Positions 16,056 through 24,446 of a stretch of DNA of 64,000 nucleotides are shown here, one piece after another. Source of the stretch: Sphingobacterium olei (GTDB lineage Bacteria; Bacteroidota; Bacteroidia; Sphingobacteriales; Sphingobacteriaceae); contig NZ_SUME01000002.1 of assembly GCF_005048855.1 (NCBI RefSeq), positions 539,057 through 603,056 of the forward strand, written 5' to 3'. The stretch's first letter is position 1. Every line of letters begins with the position of its first letter. The notes beneath the pieces were generated by a model. That model saw only the letters and a list, made by a program, of their open reading frames with translations. It had not been told where the DNA came from and searched no databases. Made by a program: the position numbers and the translations under genes.

Positions 16056-16122
16056 CGTCATCGAGGAGGAAGAATGACGACGACCAGATAAGACTGCCAT
16101 GTCATACTTCCTCGCAGTGACG
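16056..16122. repeat. REP-like palindromic element
   Basis: A 67-base imperfect inverted repeat. The left arm CGTCATCGAGGAGGAAG and right arm CTTCCTCGCAGTGACG pair, with GAGGAAGAATGAC facing GTCATACTTCCTC (one mismatch) as the core. It has the look of the dispersed CGTCATTGCGAGGA-type palindromes found in many bacterial chromosomes. It lies between the end of the tricorn-like gene and the CPBP promoter and may also act as a terminator. Only one copy was noticed here. Confidence 0.6.
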
Positions 16123-16145
16123 TAACATTTTACCTCTTCTTTTTT

Positions 16146-19100
16146 TTAATTGACACGGATCGGATCCGCTGGTTTTTTGATTTCGTTATACGGATACGTT
16201 TTCATTTCTTCCAAAAGAAGCTGAACTGTCTTTTCCAATTGTGGATCTTTGCCTTCTAATAAATCTTTGGGCATTTGTTCAATGAAAATATCAGGAGCTA
16301 CGCCTTCGTTTTCAATGATATAATTTCCGTTAAGATCAAATACACCAAAGTTTGGTGAGGTAATACGTCCGCCATCCAATAAGGGAGGGTACCCCGAAAT
16401 ACCGACTAAAATTCCCATCGTCGTACGACCGACTAGCTTGCCTAGACCTTTGAAGCGAAACATATACGGCATCATATCTCCTCCCGATCCTGCATTCTCG
16501 TTGATGATCATGGCTTTAGGGCCATAAATTCCGTTACCTGGCGTGGTAAAACTTTTACCGTCGCGAATGCCCCAACCTGCAATTAGTTCACGGGACAAAA
16601 GATCAATAACGTAATCTGCTACAGAACCTCCTCCATTATTTCTTTCATCCATTAAAAGGGCTTTTTTATCCATTTGAGAGAAATAATAACGATTAAAATA
16701 CGTATATCCTTCCTGCCCCGTATTCGGCATATACACATAAGCGATCTGCCCGTTACTCAATTGATCGACCTTCTTTCGGTTATTTTCTACCCAATCCATT
16801 CTTCTTAATGCAATTTCATCCGTAAAAGAAATAGGTTTTACGACAACATCCCGTCCTCCTTCATATGTTGGTTTCGAATTAATGCGCAGCGTAACCTGTT
16901 TATCTACCCGCTGTTCCAATAACTTATAAATATTCACCGAAGCATCTAATTTCACCCCATTTACGCCGACAATATAGCTTCCTTCTTTAATATTCAGCCC
17001 TGGTTCTGCCAATGGCGCTTTAAATGCCGGATTCCAATCTAATCGCGTGAATATTTTATTAATCTTATACACACCATTAACACCCTCTAAATCAGCACCC
17101 AACACACCTGTACTTACGGATGGCGTAGACGGCTCATCCCCCGGATAAATGTAATTGTGACCGACCACCATCTCACCCATCATTTCGTTAAGCAAATAAC
17201 CTAGATCGGAACGGTGATTGACATAGGGTAGGAATTTCTCATATTTGGTTTTCATAGCTACCCAATCGGCACCGTGCATATTCTCTACATAGAAAAAATC
17301 TTTCTGGAGCGACCATACTTCATTAAACACCTGCTTCCATTCCGCAGCAGGATCGACCTCATATTTAAAGTCGCTTATATTTAACTTACCGCTATCTGGC
17401 CCGGGTTTCTGTCCGGCAGGCACGATAAAGTAATCTTTGCCATTGGAATAGATCATCCGCTTACCGTCTGCACTTATTTCAAATCCCCTCACGTTTTCGA
17501 TCAACGTTTTATTTTCCAGTTTATCAAGGTCGTACACACCTAACGTACCTCCCCGACGGTATGTCAGCATTTTATCTACGCTACCATCCAGGTTATAGTA
17601 GCCTGCGGGTAAAGGCAAGGCCACAATACGGTTGTTAATATCTTCAAAATCTACATCCAGTTTTTTAACGGCAACTTTTTCCTCAGCCGTATCCTTTTTG
17701 TCGTCCTTCTTTTTACTTTCGTCCTTTTTTTCTTCTTTTTTGGGTTCTTCGGATTTGTCTTCTTTTACCGTTTCTTCATCACTTTCATTTTTAAAAATAG
17801 ATGGTGTCTTTTTCGACAAAATAAATGCATATACACTATAATTAGGACTGCGCTCATAGGCACTCATATGCAAGCCTGAATTGGTTAACCCTGTATTGGT
17901 ACTTGCGGCAAAGAAAAGATATTTACCATCTCTACTGAAAGTCGGACTGCCCGCCTGACTCATGCCGTCGGTGATCTGATGGCTTTTGCCGCTTTCCAAA
18001 TTGTACATGAAAATTGCATTGACACCGTTAATTAACGATTTAGAATAGGCAATCCAATTGGAATCAAAAGACCATGCCGATTCGAAGTGATTACGGGTAC
18101 GACCCAATGTAGAACTTAATTTGTCCGAATCAACCAACGTGACATTTTTACTGACAACATCTACGTAATATAAGTTAAGATGAGCATCGTTGAAAAACAA
18201 CTTTTTGCTATCGGGCGACCATTGCGGCTGAAAATAAAAAGGCCCTGCTCCCAAACTAATATAAACAGGCTCGGTTACCGCTTTTTGGTCGCGAAGAACC
18301 AATTCATATTTTCCATTTTTATCGGACAGGTACGAAATCCACTTTCCATTTGGAGACCAAGCCGGGAAACGTTCATGACTCCCTACTGCATTAGAAATAT
18401 TTCTGGCATCGCCCTTTTCTTTCGGCACCGAAATGATCTCACCTCGGCTTTCAAATAGCGCTCTTTGTCCTGTAGGAGAAATACTGAAGCCTCTAATATC
18501 TTGGTTCAGGTTTACATAATGCGTTCTTTTATACAATGCGTCTGCATGTACGGCAATGGCTAACGAATTTACATTCTTAGCATTTACGTCCAAAATATGA
18601 ATTCGCCCTGCATATTCAAAGGTCAGTTCATTTCCATTTCCCTGCAATGTACGCACATCGTAATCGGTGTAGTCTGTCAGTTTTTCTACCTTCTTTGATT
18701 TTACATCATAACTGTAAATATTAACAATTTTATCCCTATCTGATAGGAAATAGATTTTATTGCCTAACCAAATCGGTTTTACATCGTTACATCTTTCGCC
18801 TGGAATGACTTCTACATTTTTGGTTTTGGTATCAAAAATCCAGATAGAAGGCATACCTCCGCCTCTATAACGCTTGAATGCGACACGATCCCGTTCGGTG
18901 GGATCTCCATTTTTGATATAAGCCCAGTATCGACCGTCTGCTGAAGGAGAGCCTTGATATGCCTCTGGCATCAGCAATGGTGTAGCCAGCTCACTACTCA
19001 AGCTTGTTTTGTATAGACGTGAACCCAAGGAATAGTTAAATTCACGTGTAGTGGTAAAATAGATTTCGTTGTTATTTAACCAGCCTCTTACCACATCCGC

Positions 19101-19430
19101 AGAAGGGTGAAAAGTAACACGCTTGGGTTCTCCACCTGCAACGGGTACGACATACACATCTGTATTACCATCGTAATTACCTGTAAAGGCAATCTGTGAT
19201 CCATCGGGAGAGAACACCGGATTCTGTTCTACACCTGGGTTTACGGTAAGTCGTCTTGGATTTTGGCCATTTTTATCGGCAACCCAAATATCACCTCCAT
19301 AAACAAAGGAAACGTGTGTCTGACTTATGCTCGGATTACGCAAAAGCAACGTTTCTTGTTGTGCCTTACTCTCATTTAGGTTAACAAAAGCGAATGCAGC
19401 ACTTAAATAACAGGATATTTTTTTAAACAT
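16146..19430 (-). CDS. Tricorn-like S41 protease, secreted
   Basis: A 1094-residue protein with a signal peptide (to about residue 23, SKA). Domains in order: an N-terminal WD40-like/PD40 beta-propeller (PRRLTVNPGVEQNPVFSPDGSQIAF and further FSPDG, WSPNGKWISY, WSPDSKKLFF, FSRDGKYLFF blades); a highly charged Lys/Glu linker near 560-600; a second propeller part; a tricorn core helical domain; a PDZ domain near 780-860; and a C-terminal S41 peptidase with Ser982 in NENAGSGGDMMPY. Tricorn-type proteases cut peptides released by other proteases. The signal peptide places this one in the periplasm. It stands alone, with a -7-like TAAGTTTG 23 bases upstream. It is about the size of the archaeal enzyme (about 1070). 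Confidence 0.93.
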   Translation of the reverse strand: MFKKISCYLSAAFAFVNLNESKAQQETLLLRNPSISQTHVSFVYGGDIWVADKNGQNPRRLTVNPGVEQNPVFSPDGSQIAFTGNYDGNTDVYVVPVAGGEPKRVTFHPSADVVRGWLNNNEIYFTTTREFNYSLGSRLYKTSLSSELATPLLMPEAYQGSPSADGRYWAYIKNGDPTERDRVAFKRYRGGGMPSIWIFDTKTKNVEVIPGERCNDVKPIWLGNKIYFLSDRDKIVNIYSYDVKSKKVEKLTDYTDYDVRTLQGNGNELTFEYAGRIHILDVNAKNVNSLAIAVHADALYKRTHYVNLNQDIRGFSISPTGQRALFESRGEIISVPKEKGDARNISNAVGSHERFPAWSPNGKWISYLSDKNGKYELVLRDQKAVTEPVYISLGAGPFYFQPQWSPDSKKLFFNDAHLNLYYVDVVSKNVTLVDSDKLSSTLGRTRNHFESAWSFDSNWIAYSKSLINGVNAIFMYNLESGKSHQITDGMSQAGSPTFSRDGKYLFFAASTNTGLTNSGLHMSAYERSPNYSVYAFILSKKTPSIFKNESDEETVKEDKSEEPKKEEKKDESKKKDDKKDTAEEKVAVKKLDVDFEDINNRIVALPLPAGYYNLDGSVDKMLTYRRGGTLGVYDLDKLENKTLIENVRGFEISADGKRMIYSNGKDYFIVPAGQKPGPDSGKLNISDFKYEVDPAAEWKQVFNEVWSLQKDFFYVENMHGADWVAMKTKYEKFLPYVNHRSDLGYLLNEMMGEMVVGHNYIYPGDEPSTPSVSTGVLGADLEGVNGVYKINKIFTRLDWNPAFKAPLAEPGLNIKEGSYIVGVNGVKLDASVNIYKLLEQRVDKQVTLRINSKPTYEGGRDVVVKPISFTDEIALRRMDWVENNRKKVDQLSNGQIAYVYMPNTGQEGYTYFNRYYFSQMDKKALLMDERNNGGGSVADYVIDLLSRELIAGWGIRDGKSFTTPGNGIYGPKAMIINENAGSGGDMMPYMFRFKGLGKLVGRTTMGILVGISGYPPLLDGGRITSPNFGVFDLNGNYIIENEGVAPDIFIEQMPKDLLEGKDPQLEKTVQLLLEEMKTYPYNEIKKPADPIRVN

Positions 19431-19453
19431 ATACAGATAAGAATATTAAGCAA

Positions 19454-19461
19454 CAAACTTA
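19454..19461 (-). promoter_or_regulatory. -7 box upstream of tricorn-like protease
   Basis: TAAGTTTG on the minus strand is an exact TAnnTTTG match, 23 bases before the start codon. No clear TTTG is found at the -33 position, so this is a half-supported promoter. Confidence 0.45.
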
Positions 19462-19656
19462 GATAATTTTATGTTGGAAATATATTTGATTTCCAATTAT
19501 TAAATCGATTATATCCAAGTTGTTGCATATTTATCGGCTCATTACACTTCGTTTTAGCGAATTATCTTCAGTGAAAGCATCTCATATGGGTTCATAAAGT
19601 ACGACTGAGGATTATTAAAATTGATCCAGTATTTCCAAAGTAAAAATCGCAAAAAA

Positions 19657-19681
19657 AACGCCGGAATATAATTCCAGCGTT
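19657..19681 (-). terminator. Terminator of the methyltransferase-Nif3-zinc ribbon operon
   Basis: On the minus strand: ACGCTGGAAT, a TAT loop, ATTCCGGCGT (10-bp stem with one G-U pair), followed directly by eight T. It lies 22 bases after the stop of the zinc-ribbon gene. Confidence 0.85.
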
Positions 19682-19702
19682 CATATTTTAAATAAAATTT
19701 CC

Positions 19703-20437
19703 TTAATCTTCAGAAGCGATTTCCTCGTCAACTAAGATACGTCCACAGTGCTCGCAAATAATAATTTTTTTGCGTTGACGAATTTCAGACTGCAATTGAG
19801 GTGGTATCTTGTTGTGACAGCCTGAACAGCTATCGCGCTCGATAGAAACAACAGCAAGGCCATTGCGGTAAGAATTACGAAGCTTATTATACACCTTCAA
19901 CAAACGCTCTTCATTGTTTGTTGTCGCATCTTCTGCTTTTTTCAACAATGTATCTTCTTCAATTTGTGTTTCTGAAGTAATTGTTTCCAGTTCCTTTTGC
20001 TTAACCTCTAACTCAGCTTTGTTAAAATTCAGGTTGTTTTCCGTTTTTTCGTAGCCTTCCGTTTTGTTTTTGATTTCAAACTCGGCTTCTTTTATACGTT
20101 TTTCACACACTTGAATCTCAAGGCCTTGAATTTCGATTTCTTTAGAAATAGCATCATACTCCCGATTGTTTTTTACTTCGTTCAATTGACCTTCGTATTT
20201 CTTGATTGCCGACTGTGCGTCTTTAATCATGTTTTTACGTTTTACAATTGAATCTTCTAAATCGTCAAGATCTACTCTAATTTTTTCGAGACGCGTTTCT
20301 AATCCAGCGATTTCATCTTCTAAATCAGCAACTTCAATAGGAAGTTCACCACGCACTTGGCGAATTTTGTCTATTTTAGTATGGATCGTTTGCAACGACC
20401 ATAATGCTTGTAACTTTTGTTCTACGGTTTGTTCCAT
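19703..20437 (-). CDS. C4 zinc-ribbon coiled-coil protein (CT398/DUF-type, zf-RING_7)
   Basis: A 244-residue cytoplasmic protein. Residues about 10-180 form a long coiled coil rich in Glu/Lys heptads (LEDEIAGLETRLEKIRVDLDDLEDSI, NNREYDAISKEIEIQGLE). The C-terminus carries a zinc ribbon with four cysteines in CSGCHNKIPP and IICEHCGRIL (about 205-235). This architecture is the widespread CT398-like family, whose function is unclear (nucleic-acid or flagellar/secretion links have been proposed in other bacteria). Its ATG overlaps the stop of the Nif3 gene by one base, a conserved pairing in Bacteroidota. Last gene of the operon, followed by a strong terminator. Confidence 0.9.
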   Translation of the reverse strand: MEQTVEQKLQALWSLQTIHTKIDKIRQVRGELPIEVADLEDEIAGLETRLEKIRVDLDDLEDSIVKRKNMIKDAQSAIKKYEGQLNEVKNNREYDAISKEIEIQGLEIQVCEKRIKEAEFEIKNKTEGYEKTENNLNFNKAELEVKQKELETITSETQIEEDTLLKKAEDATTNNEERLLKVYNKLRNSYRNGLAVVSIERDSCSGCHNKIPPQLQSEIRQRKKIIICEHCGRILVDEEIASED

Positions 20438-21534
20438 TAACTGTAGTATTTGATTGGATTTGTGTCTGTTTCCGTTATTAAGAGAGCAAAGTTAGCAAAT
20501 TTTTTCCGAATTATGTCGAACAATAATTCTTGCGTAAATTGTTCACTTTCAAAATGTCCAATATCAGCAATAACTAGCTGACCTTCCGCATCAAAAAACT
20601 CATGATACTTATAATCTGCTGTAACATAAACATCAGCTCCTGAACGCTTTGCATGTTCCAACAAAAATCCTCCTGCTCCGCCGCAAACTGCAACACGGGA
20701 TATTTCTTTTCCTAAAAATTGTGTGTACCGGATGACATTTAACTTCAGTTTTTCTTTTAAATAGGCTAAGAAGTCAACTTCGGACATGGGAATGGGTAAA
20801 TTTCCAATGATTCCTGACCCTACATAATGCGAGGTATTGTCTAGTGTCACGATATGATGTGCCACCTCTTCATAAGGATGAGAAGACAACAACGCTACCA
20901 CAATCGCGCGTTCCAATTGGGCAGGATAAATTACCTCTATCCGGGTTTCTTCTACGCGCTCTTGGCTTCCCACTTGACCAATGGCAGGCTCGGCTCCGTC
21001 TAACGGACGAAAAGTACCATAACCCGCCGAATTATAACTGCACTGATCATAGTTACCAACATGACCTGCTCCTGCATCAAATAAAGCCTGACGCACCGTT
21101 TCTACATCTGTGCGGGGTACATACACGATCAATTTCTTCAACAGTCCCGATTTCGGGCTCAAGATTGCCGGAGCCTGAAGGTCTAATTTGTCTGCAATTT
21201 TCGAGCTTACACCCCCAACGACATTGTCCAAATTCGTATGTATCGCATACAAGGCAATATTATTCTTAATTGCTTTGATAACGGTGCGTTCCACATAGTT
21301 CTGGTTGTTAAATTTTTTCAACCCTTTGAACACGATAGGATGGTGTGATATGATGATATCACAGCCCTTTGCAATCGCTTCATCGACTACAGACTCTGTA
21401 CAGTCTAAAGAAATCAGCGCTTTTGTAATCTCATCGTCTGCATTTCCCACAATAAGTCCGGAATTATCATATGATTCCTGGTAAGACAAGGGGGCAATAC
21501 TTTCCAAATAATTTGTCAGTTCTTTTATCTTCAT
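20437..21534 (-). CDS. Nif3-like dinuclear metal centre protein
   Basis: A 365-residue protein of the Nif3/YbgI/YqfO family, with the central PII-like insertion seen in longer members (residues about 125-230). Metal-site motifs are present: IIISHHPIVFKGLK near 62-75, YAIHTNLDNVVGGVS near 97-111, and near the C-terminus ADIGHFESEQFTQ with His and Glu ligands. The family forms hexameric rings with two metals per subunit; it is often described as a GTP cyclohydrolase I type 2 homologue, but the true substrate is not established. It lies 33 bases after the small membrane protein gene and overlaps the zinc-ribbon gene, so it is in one operon. Confidence 0.93.
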   Translation of the reverse strand: MKIKELTNYLESIAPLSYQESYDNSGLIVGNADDEITKALISLDCTESVVDEAIAKGCDIIISHHPIVFKGLKKFNNQNYVERTVIKAIKNNIALYAIHTNLDNVVGGVSSKIADKLDLQAPAILSPKSGLLKKLIVYVPRTDVETVRQALFDAGAGHVGNYDQCSYNSAGYGTFRPLDGAEPAIGQVGSQERVEETRIEVIYPAQLERAIVVALLSSHPYEEVAHHIVTLDNTSHYVGSGIIGNLPIPMSEVDFLAYLKEKLKLNVIRYTQFLGKEISRVAVCGGAGGFLLEHAKRSGADVYVTADYKYHEFFDAEGQLVIADIGHFESEQFTQELLFDIIRKKFANFALLITETDTNPIKYYS

Positions 21535-21567
21535 CTATTCGATTTTAACTTTTCAGCTATCCTATTT

Positions 21568-22047
21568 TTACAGGTTATAATCGGTAACTTCCGATTCCGT
21601 ATGTTTATTATGTGCTTTTAATAGTTTTTTATATTCTGCAATTTTAATCCAATAAACGATAAGATATATGAAATTAACAACGGACGCCAAGTACCTTAAA
21701 AATACAGGCAACGGCAAATTGCCGACTAAAAAAGATACAGCAAAAATATAGCCTTGTTTACGAGTTGGATTCTCTTCAACGGCTATCTTGCGATCAAAAA
21801 ATTCGTTGTTCAGCGAATCGGCAAGTCTACGCACAACCTCAAAATTCCAGTAAATATTAAAAAAAGGCACTGCGAGAAACCAAGCTTGATTCGGCAGTAT
21901 ACATTGGTTCTCTTTTTGTATCAATTTTAAGGTAGATCGAACGGTATGTGCGAAAAAAATCCATAACGTAATCTGTATAATAGCTCCCGCAATAACATAA
22001 GGTAACATCTTTGCTAAATCCGGATTATTTTGTATTAATTCTTCCAT
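21568..22047 (-). CDS. Small membrane protein of unknown function
   Basis: A 159-residue protein with about four hydrophobic segments: AGAIIQITLWIFFAHTV (residues 19-35), NQAWFLAVPFFNIYWNF (52-69), GYIFAVSFLVGNLPLPVFLRYL (99-120) and VNFIYLIVYWIKIA (124-137). The PFFNIYWNFEVVRRLADSLNNEF segment recalls DUF4328-type membrane proteins, but I am not sure of the family. It lies between the RsmI-like methyltransferase and Nif3 genes in the same direction (57 and 33 bases away) and is probably cotranscribed. No signal peptide or catalytic motif is seen. Confidence 0.75.
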   Translation of the reverse strand: MEELIQNNPDLAKMLPYVIAGAIIQITLWIFFAHTVRSTLKLIQKENQCILPNQAWFLAVPFFNIYWNFEVVRRLADSLNNEFFDRKIAVEENPTRKQGYIFAVSFLVGNLPLPVFLRYLASVVNFIYLIVYWIKIAEYKKLLKAHNKHTESEVTDYNL

Positions 22048-22104
22048 ATATTTTTACTGCGACTTTAAAAACAGGTCTACTAGTTCCGCTAAATTTACTA
22101 AGAC

Positions 22105-22815
22105 TTAAACAAACAATAAAAAGATCGCTGGGATCTTATGCAATTCGTGCGGATTTTTCTTCCATTCTGCCACAGACATAGTTTTGATACGTTCATCTGG
22201 AGCTGTTAGATTGCTGGAAATGCTCAGTAAGGTGGATGGCTTACAGATCCGCAACAGTTCATTCAGCAGTTGATTATTGCGAAAAGGCGTTTCGATGAAT
22301 ATCTGTGTTACTTTTTCCCGAGCACTTTGACTTTCCAAATCCTTAATGCGTTTAGCCCGCTCTCCTTTATCAATAGGTAAATACCCGTGAAAAGTAAACC
22401 TCTGCCCATTAAATCCGGACGCCATCAGCGCCAACAAAATGGAACTTGGTCCTACTAAAGGTACAACCTTAATTCCTCTTTTATGTGCTTCAAGAACCAC
22501 ATCCGCCCCGGGATCTGCCACTCCAGGGCAACCAGCTTCAGACATCAGTCCAATATCTTTACCTTTCAACACATTCGCAAAAACCTCGCCGTAATTCATC
22601 TGCCCTCGGGCGTGCTTGCCATAGTCGTGGATAATCAATTGGTTTTGGGGTATTTTCAAACCAGCTGATTTCAAGAAACGTCTTGCTGTTTTCTCATTTT
22701 CCACCACATATTCATGGATACGATCGATTATCTCTTGATGCAAGAAGGTATAGGATGATTTTTCCGCACCTTCTGCAAGCGGTACAGGAATCAAATAAAG
22801 TTTGCCAGCATTCAT
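22105..22815 (-). CDS. RsmI-like SAM-dependent methyltransferase
   Basis: A 236-residue tetrapyrrole-methylase-fold enzyme close to RsmI, which 2'-O-methylates C1402 of 16S rRNA. Seen: GKLYLIPVPLAEG at the start, GLMSEAGCPGVADPGADVV near 95-113, VPLVGPSSILLALMASGFNGQRFTFHGYLP near 123-152, and FIETPFRNNQLLNEL near 172. It differs at the N-terminus from the classic RsmI GTPIGN motif, so it may be the Bacteroidota paralogue rather than RsmI itself. The start was set at the ATG at 22815; the longer frame starts with GTG six bases earlier. A TAGGTTTG box lies 5 bases upstream. Confidence 0.88.
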   Translation of the reverse strand: MNAGKLYLIPVPLAEGAEKSSYTFLHQEIIDRIHEYVVENEKTARRFLKSAGLKIPQNQLIIHDYGKHARGQMNYGEVFANVLKGKDIGLMSEAGCPGVADPGADVVLEAHKRGIKVVPLVGPSSILLALMASGFNGQRFTFHGYLPIDKGERAKRIKDLESQSAREKVTQIFIETPFRNNQLLNELLRICKPSTLLSISSNLTAPDERIKTMSVAEWKKNPHELHKIPAIFLLFV

Positions 22816-22820
22816 ACACA

Positions 22821-22828
22821 CAAACCTA
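22821..22828 (-). promoter_or_regulatory. -7 box 5 bases from the methyltransferase ATG
   Basis: TAGGTTTG on the minus strand is an exact TAnnTTTG match, followed by TGTGT and ATG. The -33 position has no TTTG. If used, the mRNA is leaderless or nearly so. Confidence 0.4.
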
Positions 22829-22881
22829 TAAAATTAAACCAAGAAGTTTTTAATAATCTCGCGCATTCTGTATGAATAAAT

Positions 22882-22920
22882 AACAAAAGCCTCCATCATT
22901 AGTATATGGAGGCTTTTGTT
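22882..22920 (-). terminator. Terminator after the GH105 gene
   Basis: A perfect 15-bp stem AACAAAAGCCTCCAT / ATGGAGGCTTTTGTT (22882-22896 with 22906-22920) with a 9-base loop. It lies between the GH105 stop (22993) and the methyltransferase start. Confidence 0.85.
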
Positions 22921-22992
22921 CCCTTAGTAAAGAATCTTAGCTTTCGATATCAGCATTTTCTTCGGAAAAAAAACGCCACTTCCGCTTATATC

Positions 22993-24105
22993 TTATCTGT
23001 CTAAAAAGCGATACAGTTCCGAAGCCACCAGCAAGAAAGCACCTACCCCAAATGGAGAAGTCGAATTCTGATCGACTACCTGTCCGGGAATAGCACGCTC
23101 TCCGATCGGTTGTACGTAGCCCAGCTTCCCGTCCTTTTGTAAGGCTACTTTCGAAAGGTAGTTCCATGCCTTTGTTACCACAGGCAGGTATTCTTTTTTA
23201 TCTAAATAGCCGTTGTTGACGCCCCATATCAGACCATACGTGAAGAAAGCCGTACCACTGGTCTCCGGTCCCGGCGCATGGTCTTTATCCAGCATGCTAC
23301 GTGTCCAGTACCCCTCGGGCTGCTGACTGGCCTTTACCGCTCCAGCCATTTCGTTAAAGCGTGTTACAAAAACATCTCGGTGTTTGCTGTCTTTTGGAAG
23401 ATCTGCCAATACCTTAGCCAGACCTGCTAATACCCAACCATCTCCACGCGCCCAGAAATCTTTCCTGTCGTTTGCCGATTTATGTTTTGGATATACGTAT
23501 TTGGCATCCCTGTAATAAAGCTTCTCCTCCTGATCGTACATTAATGAATCTGCAAATACAAAATAGGTATGCAGTTTATCCAGATACTGTTCATTCTGGG
23601 TAAGGTTATACAATTTGGTCATCACCGGCATCACCATATACAGACCATCTGCCCACCACCAATAGTCATTGTTTGGTGTACTCATCTGGTATTCCATGAC
23701 CTCTTTTGCCCGTGCAATCTTAGTCGGGTCAGGTGCGAGCTGGTACAGATCTATATAAGTCTGGAAACAGATCTGCCAATCGCCGAATAGTACGTAATCG
23801 TCCTTTTCCCCATAAGAATACTTCCATTCGGGTTTATGATCTGATTTCGCTCCTTTCCATTGGTTATATACTGCCCATTTTGTGGAATAATCCAAATATT
23901 CCTTTTTCTTCGTAAGCTTATAGGCTTCCATATTACCGGTATGATAGGCGGCAATATCCCAAAATGCCCATTGCTCAGGCGTGTGATTTGACTGCCAATA
24001 GGCATTAGCTAGATTTAACTTCGTTAATACATCCTTCTTTGAAACTCGCTGGCCAAATACCACGGATGAAAACAATAAAAAACAAACAATCAGATTTACG
24101 TACAT
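22993..24105 (-). CDS. GH105 unsaturated rhamnogalacturonyl hydrolase
   Basis: A 370-residue protein with a signal peptide (MYVNLIVCFLLFSSVVFG). The (alpha/alpha)6 barrel of the YteR/YesR type has Asp153 in YWWWADGLYMVMP, matching the general acid that hydrates the unsaturated uronate, and Asp222 in ARGDGWVLAGLA. Family role: removes the 4,5-unsaturated (glucur/galactur)onate left by polysaccharide lyases, from rhamnogalacturonan I or arabinogalactan oligosaccharides. Divergent from the hybrid regulator at 24447, so it is probably part of the same utilisation locus even though it lies on its outer side. A -7 box TATATTTG lies 40 bases upstream. Confidence 0.92.
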   Translation of the reverse strand: MYVNLIVCFLLFSSVVFGQRVSKKDVLTKLNLANAYWQSNHTPEQWAFWDIAAYHTGNMEAYKLTKKKEYLDYSTKWAVYNQWKGAKSDHKPEWKYSYGEKDDYVLFGDWQICFQTYIDLYQLAPDPTKIARAKEVMEYQMSTPNNDYWWWADGLYMVMPVMTKLYNLTQNEQYLDKLHTYFVFADSLMYDQEEKLYYRDAKYVYPKHKSANDRKDFWARGDGWVLAGLAKVLADLPKDSKHRDVFVTRFNEMAGAVKASQQPEGYWTRSMLDKDHAPGPETSGTAFFTYGLIWGVNNGYLDKKEYLPVVTKAWNYLSKVALQKDGKLGYVQPIGERAIPGQVVDQNSTSPFGVGAFLLVASELYRFLDR

Positions 24106-24446
24106 TTTTTGGTGTGTTAAAATACTCTGTAAATGTTAATGCAACAAATATAGCCTACAGCGATTACGACAGTGTTCAATTAGAGATTATTTACGTTATA
24201 AAATTGATTCAAATCGATAAAAATACGCCCTTAATTCACATCTTTAACGATTTCCTCCAGTATCGGTGAAAGAAAAAATATCGGCTTACAATATAAATGT
24301 AAAAAAAACACTTAATGTATTGCACATATGCCACTTGTTTAATATCTTACCAAATAATAACCAGTATAGACATGATTTATAAATCTGAATATCTCAGCAT
24401 ATCTTTTTTGTATCTTTATGTGAACTGATTTTTAAACGGAATAATT
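24106..24446. other. 341-bp divergent regulatory region, GH105 / hybrid regulator
   Basis: No gene is seen. It holds the GH105 -7 box (24145-24152) and, for the plus-strand regulator, TATCTTTA at 24411-24418 (7 of 8 consensus, 28 bases before the start), with no clear -33 box. The rest is AT-rich. I did not find the 18-base block shared by 10543 and 36794 here. Confidence 0.5.
24145..24152 (-). promoter_or_regulatory. -7 box upstream of GH105
   Basis: TATATTTG on the minus strand, an exact consensus match, 39 bases before the GH105 ATG. The -33 side is not convincing, as expected for an activator-dependent promoter. Confidence 0.45.
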
